Assembly: GCF_008369325.1 (NCBI RefSeq)
Contig: NZ_VOBI01000014.1
Coordinates: 101,114-165,113, forward strand
Direction of reading: 5' to 3'
DNA: 64,000 bases
DNA from: Pseudomonas sp. ANT_H12B
GTDB lineage: Bacteria > Pseudomonadota > Gammaproteobacteria > Pseudomonadales > Pseudomonadaceae
Below are positions 60,937 to 64,000 of the stretch, piece after piece. The position numbers and the translations under genes were made by a program. The notes under the pieces were generated by a model. It worked only from the letters and a program-made list of their open reading frames with translations. It made no database searches and had not been told where the DNA came from. How positions within the stretch are numbered: the first letter of the stretch is position 1; every line of letters starts with the position of its first letter.

Positions 60937-61566
60937 TTACCTTTTCGCCCCCGGGCGATACATCTTGAACAACGCCTCAGGCCCCAGCTGGAAATAATCC
61001 GCTGGCCCGCCGCCGCGCAGGATCGGTTCTGCCGCGGCGGTGTCGTACACCCCATCCTTCAATAGCCACTTGGCGATATGCACGGCCACCACTTCGCCGA
61101 GAATCAACCAGCTCGGCACCACTTCGCCGTCTGCACGCTGCAACTGAATGATCTGCGTGACCTTGCACTCAAAGGACACCGGGCTCTCGGCCACGCGCGG
61201 CACCTGAATGACTTTCGAGGCAACCGGCGTCAGCCCGGACAGCTCGAATTCGTTGGTGTCGGGCGGGACCATGGCGCTGCTCTGATTCATCCGCTCGGCC
61301 AGCGGCCGGGTTGCCAGGTTCCAGGCGAATTCGCCGGTCTGTTCGATGTTATTGAAGCTGTCTTTGCGCCCGACGCTGGAAAAACCAATGATCGGTGGAA
61401 TGTAGTTGAAGGCGTTGAAGAAGCTGTACGGCGCCAGGTTCAGATGGCCGTTGGCGTCCTGCGATGAAATCCAGCCGATAGGGCGCGGGCCGACGATGGC
61501 GTTGAACGGGTCATGCGGCAAGCCGTGGCCGTTGGCGGGTTCGTAATAATGGATGTCGTCGGGCAT
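60937..61566 (-). CDS. Flavin reductase-like FMN-binding protein
   Basis: A 209-residue protein of the flavin reductase-like split-barrel family. The N-terminus AIVGPRPIGWISSQDANGHL is the FMN-binding sequence, followed by LAPYSFFNAFNYIPPIIGFS. It probably reduces or binds FMN with NAD(P)H; the partner is unknown. Confidence 0.85.
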   Translation of the reverse strand: MPDDIHYYEPANGHGLPHDPFNAIVGPRPIGWISSQDANGHLNLAPYSFFNAFNYIPPIIGFSSVGRKDSFNNIEQTGEFAWNLATRPLAERMNQSSAMVPPDTNEFELSGLTPVASKVIQVPRVAESPVSFECKVTQIIQLQRADGEVVPSWLILGEVVAVHIAKWLLKDGVYDTAAAEPILRGGGPADYFQLGPEALFKMYRPGAKR

Positions 61567-61639
61567 GTGAATTCCTGGGGCGGTGTTCGATTGGGGCCAT
61601 AGTGCAAGGGCGCACAGGTTATTTCCAGTCAGATGGAGA

Positions 61640-61735
61640 TCTTGTGGCAGTGAGCTTGCTCGCGATGGCGGTGTAACAGATAAATCATCGTTGAATGTCG
61701 AGCCGCTATCGCGAGCAAGCTCGCTCCCACAGGGT
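61640..61735. repeat. REP doublet
   Basis: TGTGGCAGTGAGCTTGCTCG inverted against CGCGAGCAAGCTCGCTCCCA, with the CGATGGCGGTGT and CCGCTATCG inner parts. Confidence 0.85.
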
Positions 61736-61776
61736 TCTTCGACAATCCTTGAGATTTGCTTTGCGCCAGAAATGAC

Positions 61777-61798
61777 TAAGCCCGGCCAAAGCCGGGCT
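61777..61798 (-). terminator. Hairpin after the repeat protein gene
   Basis: AGCCCGGC-CAAA-GCCGGGCT, perfect 8-bp stem, 18 nt after the stop on the minus strand. T-run weak. Confidence 0.55.
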
Positions 61799-61815
61799 GT
61801 GGTGTTGCTGGCGGA

Positions 61816-62031
61816 TCAGCTGATGGAAGCGGAGCCAGTGCGATCGTAACCGTCGGCTGCGAAAGTCGCCGAGCCGGTGCGGTCGTAGCCATCAGCCGCG
61901 ACAGTCGCGGAGCCGGTGCGGTCATAACCATCTGCTGCAACAGCGGAGCCCGTGCGGTCGTAACCATCGGCGGCGAAGGTGTTGGCGGCCAGTACGGAAA
62001 GGGCCAGGGCGAGGAACAGTTTGGTTTTCAT
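61816..62031 (-). CDS. Small exported protein with four ADGYDRTGSA repeats
   Basis: A 71-residue protein. The signal peptide is KTKLFLALALSVLAANTFA, cleaved before ADGYDR. The mature part consists almost only of four copies of ADGYDRTGSA at about 12-13-residue spacing, with linkers VA, TVA, TFA and the end SIS. The mature protein is small, acidic-polar and repetitive. Similar small repeat proteins occur in Pseudomonas, sometimes labelled phage infection protein, without proven function. A good start with AAGATG context (GAAG before ATG) is present. Confidence 0.78.
   Translation of the reverse strand: MKTKLFLALALSVLAANTFAADGYDRTGSAVAADGYDRTGSATVAADGYDRTGSATFAADGYDRTGSASIS
61843..61969 (-). 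repeat. Tandem 36-39-bp coding repeats
   Basis: Four near-identical units coding ADGYDRTGSA, with core (minus strand) GACGGTTACGACCGCACGGG and close variants. Unit length alternates between 36 and 39 bp. Confidence 0.8.
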
Positions 62032-62326
62032 CTTCGTAACTCCAGATTCGGTTGGCGTGTTGTGCCTTGGGCATGGGACTCATGCTACGCCAGATAAACT
62101 GATTAAAAAGCGCAAAATAATGCTTAAAGCAATCGATTAATTAGATGTTATGGTCGTCAGGCTTTTTCGCTTTCAAAGACTGAGTGAGCACATCGCAGTA
62201 AATCGATCAGGCCGGTGCAGGATGGGTTCTGAGCATTAACCGGTGATTAATCCGGCGCATTGCTTACGTGACGGATTTTTCATACAGCGGCTTATCGATG
62301 ATGAATGCATCTTTTCCGGAGCCAGT
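62032..62326. other. Intergenic stretch without gene
   Basis: About 300 bp upstream of the repeat protein gene. AT-richer than average around 62100-62150. No credible frame or strong hairpin until the MFS terminator. Confidence 0.6.
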
Positions 62327-62364
62327 AAAAAGGGGCAGACCATGGCTAGGTCTGCCCCTTTTTT
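62327..62364 (-). terminator. Terminator after the dicarboxylate MFS gene
   Basis: Hairpin AAAAAGGGGCAGAC ... GTCTGCCCCTTTTTT with a 9-nt loop; near-perfect 14-bp stem, T-runs on both strands. Confidence 0.88.
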
Positions 62365-62379
62365 GTGACGCGAGTGGAC

Positions 62380-63699
62380 TTAGTCCGTCTCGATCCGCGA
62401 ATGCTTGCGGGTGTCTTTCATGGTCACGTAGACCAGCAGCGACACGGCAATGCACGCGGTGACATACCAGTAGTAACCGGTTTCCATGCCGATGCTCTTG
62501 AACCACAGCGCGATGTATTCAGCAGTACCGCCGAAGATCGACACGGTCAGTGCGTAGGGCAGGCCGACGCCCAACGCACGGATTTCGGTCGGGAACAGTT
62601 CGGCTTTGACCACCGCGTTGATCGAGGTGTAGCCGCTGACGATGATCAGCGCTGCCATGATCAGGAAGAACGCACCCCACCAGGTCTGAACGGTGTGCAG
62701 GGTGGTCAGGATCGGCACGGTGAACAATGTCCCCAGAATACCGAAGGCAATCAGGATCGGCCGGCGACCGACTTTATCCGACAGCCCGCCAACGATCGGT
62801 TGCAGACACATGAACAGGAACAGCGTGGCCGCGGAAATGGTGGTGGAGTCGGAGATGCTCATGCCGACGGTGTTCACCAGGTATTTCTGCATGTACGTGG
62901 TGTAGGTGTAGAACGCCAGGGTGCCGCCCATGGTCAGGCCGACCACGGTCATCAGTTCCTTCGGATGGCGCATCAAGGTGCGCATTGCGCTTTCCTTGGC
63001 CTTTTCTTTCTTGGAGAACGATTCGGTTTCTTCCATGCCGCGACGCAGGTACAGCGCGACCACGGCACACAGTGCGCCGATGGCGAACGGGATGCGCCAG
63101 CCCCAGGCGTAGAGCTCCTCGGTGGTCAGGGTCTGTTGCAGCACGATCAGCACTGCCAACGCGATGAGCTGACCCGAGATCAGGGTCACGTACTGGAAGC
63201 TGGAGTAGAAGCCGCGACGATCCTTGGTCGCCATCTCGCTGAGGTACGTTGCCGAGGTGCCGTACTCGCCACCGACCGACAGGCCTTGCAGCAGGCGGGC
63301 GAAAATCAGCAGGATCGGTGCGCCAATGCCAATGGTTTCATAACCAGGGCTCAGGGCAATCAGCAGCGAGCCGAAACACATCAGATACACCGAAGCCATC
63401 AGTGCTTTCTTGCGACCGGCCTTATCGGCGTAGAGGCCCATCAACCAGCCACCGATCGGGCGCATCAGGAAGCCCACGGCGAAGATCGCGGCGGTGTTTA
63501 GCAGTTGCGCGGTGGTGTCGCCCTTGGGGAAAAAGGCCTTGGCGAAGTACAAGGAGAAGGCGGCATAGACATACCAGTCGTACCACTCGACCATGTTGCC
63601 GACAGAGCCGCTGAAGATCGACTTGATGCGGCTGGACGTGGTTCTTGCTTTGGCCGGCGCGGCAGCCGACCCAAGGGGCAGGGTATTGGAGTTATCCAT
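62380..63699 (-). CDS. MFS dicarboxylate (alpha-ketoglutarate type) transporter
   Basis: A 439-residue symporter of the metabolite:H+ symporter family with twelve membrane segments. The family sequence SGSVGNMVEWYDWYVYAAFS and the motif A GLYADKAGRKKALM are clear, as is GLSVGGEYGTSATYLSE. It is closest to KgtP and to PA5530 of P. aeruginosa, which imports C5-dicarboxylates such as alpha-ketoglutarate and glutarate (from memory). It stands alone; no regulator is adjacent. Confidence 0.87.
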   Translation of the reverse strand: MDNSNTLPLGSAAAPAKARTTSSRIKSIFSGSVGNMVEWYDWYVYAAFSLYFAKAFFPKGDTTAQLLNTAAIFAVGFLMRPIGGWLMGLYADKAGRKKALMASVYLMCFGSLLIALSPGYETIGIGAPILLIFARLLQGLSVGGEYGTSATYLSEMATKDRRGFYSSFQYVTLISGQLIALAVLIVLQQTLTTEELYAWGWRIPFAIGALCAVVALYLRRGMEETESFSKKEKAKESAMRTLMRHPKELMTVVGLTMGGTLAFYTYTTYMQKYLVNTVGMSISDSTTISAATLFLFMCLQPIVGGLSDKVGRRPILIAFGILGTLFTVPILTTLHTVQTWWGAFFLIMAALIIVSGYTSINAVVKAELFPTEIRALGVGLPYALTVSIFGGTAEYIALWFKSIGMETGYYWYVTACIAVSLLVYVTMKDTRKHSRIETD

Positions 63700-63870
63700 T
63701 GAAGGATCCTTCGTTTAATTGTTTTTGTGGAGTGCGAATTAACGCAGCCTGCATGGGCTATAGCAGGAGCTGTGCCAAGGGAAGGAGGGCCGGTTTAGAG
63801 GGGGTAGGACGGTTTCTTGAGCGAAAATCCGCTCAAGGTGCGGTCTGGATGAGCGGATTTCCGCCGACTG

Positions 63871-63887
63871 ATGGTTCCCACGCGGAG
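63871..63887. repeat. Left half of a CGTTCCCACGC palindrome, interrupted
   Basis: ATGGTTCCCACGCGGAG agrees with the left arm and loop of the copies at 25283, 44312 and 48467, then breaks off exactly where the IS left end begins. Confidence 0.75.
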
Positions 63888-64000
63888 TGAACTGACCCCC
63901 AAAGGTTGAACACAACCTTTGGGGGTGTCATGGGTAAGTACACAGAGCAAGTAAAACTGGCAGCAGTGCAGGACTACTGTTCCGGTAGCGCGGGTTTGAG
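63888..64000 (+). mobile_element. Left end of an IS3-family (IS150-like) element, cut by the window edge
   Basis: The terminal sequence TGAACTGACCCCCAAAGG has the 5'-TG and the C-run seen in IS150-group inverted repeats. A perfect 13-bp hairpin (63896-63908 with 63913-63925, loop AACA) lies directly before the transposase start and includes its GGGGG ribosome binding site. The element continues past the window; right end and target duplication cannot be seen. Confidence 0.7.
63930..64000 (+). CDS. IS3-type transposase OrfA (helix-turn-helix), partial
   Basis: The frame starts MGKYTEQVKLAAVQDYCSGS and is open to the edge of the window. The sequence fits the N-terminal HTH of IS150-like OrfA proteins. 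Only the first 23 codons are seen. GGGGGTG before the ATG is the only possible ribosome binding site and is held in the hairpin stem. Confidence 0.65.
   Translation, partial: MGKYTEQVKLAAVQDYCSGSAGL

Noticed and set aside
1..64000. tRNA, rRNA, prophage or secretion-system genes
   Set aside because: I looked for typical signatures and saw none; the only mobile element is the IS end at the right border.

Overview
The window is a chromosomal segment of a Pseudomonas of the fluorescens group. The basis is gene content and order (bfd, ahpC, rnt, pyrC, motY, argG; nth and rnf; groESL; colRS; mexVW; the icmP cluster; bifA, sodB, argP), GC-rich codon use, and many copies of REP-type palindromes with the GTGGGAGCGAGC...GCTCGCGA core. 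From memory, several blocks keep the gene order of P. aeruginosa PAO1: PA3530-PA3525, PA3496-PA3481 and PA4389-PA4360. The match to a named species cannot be decided from the sequence alone.

Layout. 0-5.5 kb: iron and oxidative-stress genes (bfd, a 2-Cys peroxiredoxin), rnt-pyrC, motY, argG. 5.5-7.5 kb: a low-GC patch with two overlapping unknown ORFs and an orphan LuxR-type response regulator. 7.5-12.3 kb: a PA3496-type small protein, nth and an rnf operon (A, B, D, G, E) with no rnfC. 12.4-15.8 kb: metG and mrp, divergent. 15.9-20.4 kb: an SDR, a HugZ-like protein, fxsA and groESL. 20.5-25.3 kb: the ColRS two-component system flanked by two transcription units (PAP2 phosphatase; methyltransferase, InaA-type kinase and small protein), each preceded by a ColR-type box. 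25.3-29.5 kb: a MexVW-type RND pump. 29.7-35 kb: imelysin and di-haem genes with a Fur-like palindrome upstream of icmP. 35.2-42.3 kb: bifA, a structured leader plus DUF6124 gene, sodB, argO/lysE, an ACT protein, argP and an epimerase. 42.4-51.3 kb: mostly accessory genes, including a decayed pobA beside an intact pobR. 51.5-58.9 kb: a TPP decarboxylase, an aldehyde dehydrogenase and a polyamine-type ABC importer under a GcvA-like regulator. 59-64 kb: AraC regulator, small enzymes, a small repeat-containing secreted protein, a dicarboxylate MFS transporter, and the left end of an IS3-like element that has cut a REP palindrome in half.

The most interesting signals are: (1) a ~200-nt RNA-like element with four hairpins and two mutually exclusive pairings directly upstream of a DUF6124 gene (37.83-38.03 kb); (2) a pobA pseudogene with two compensating frameshifts, in-frame deletions and loss of the catalytic Tyr; (3) an rnf operon without rnfC whose RnfB has no membrane anchor but carries an RnfC-like repeat tail; (4) ColR boxes flanking colRS on both sides; (5) the IS insertion with a perfect hairpin over the transposase ribosome binding site. 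Several starts were moved from the longest ORF to a position supported by a ribosome binding site, signal peptide or family length; these choices are stated per gene.
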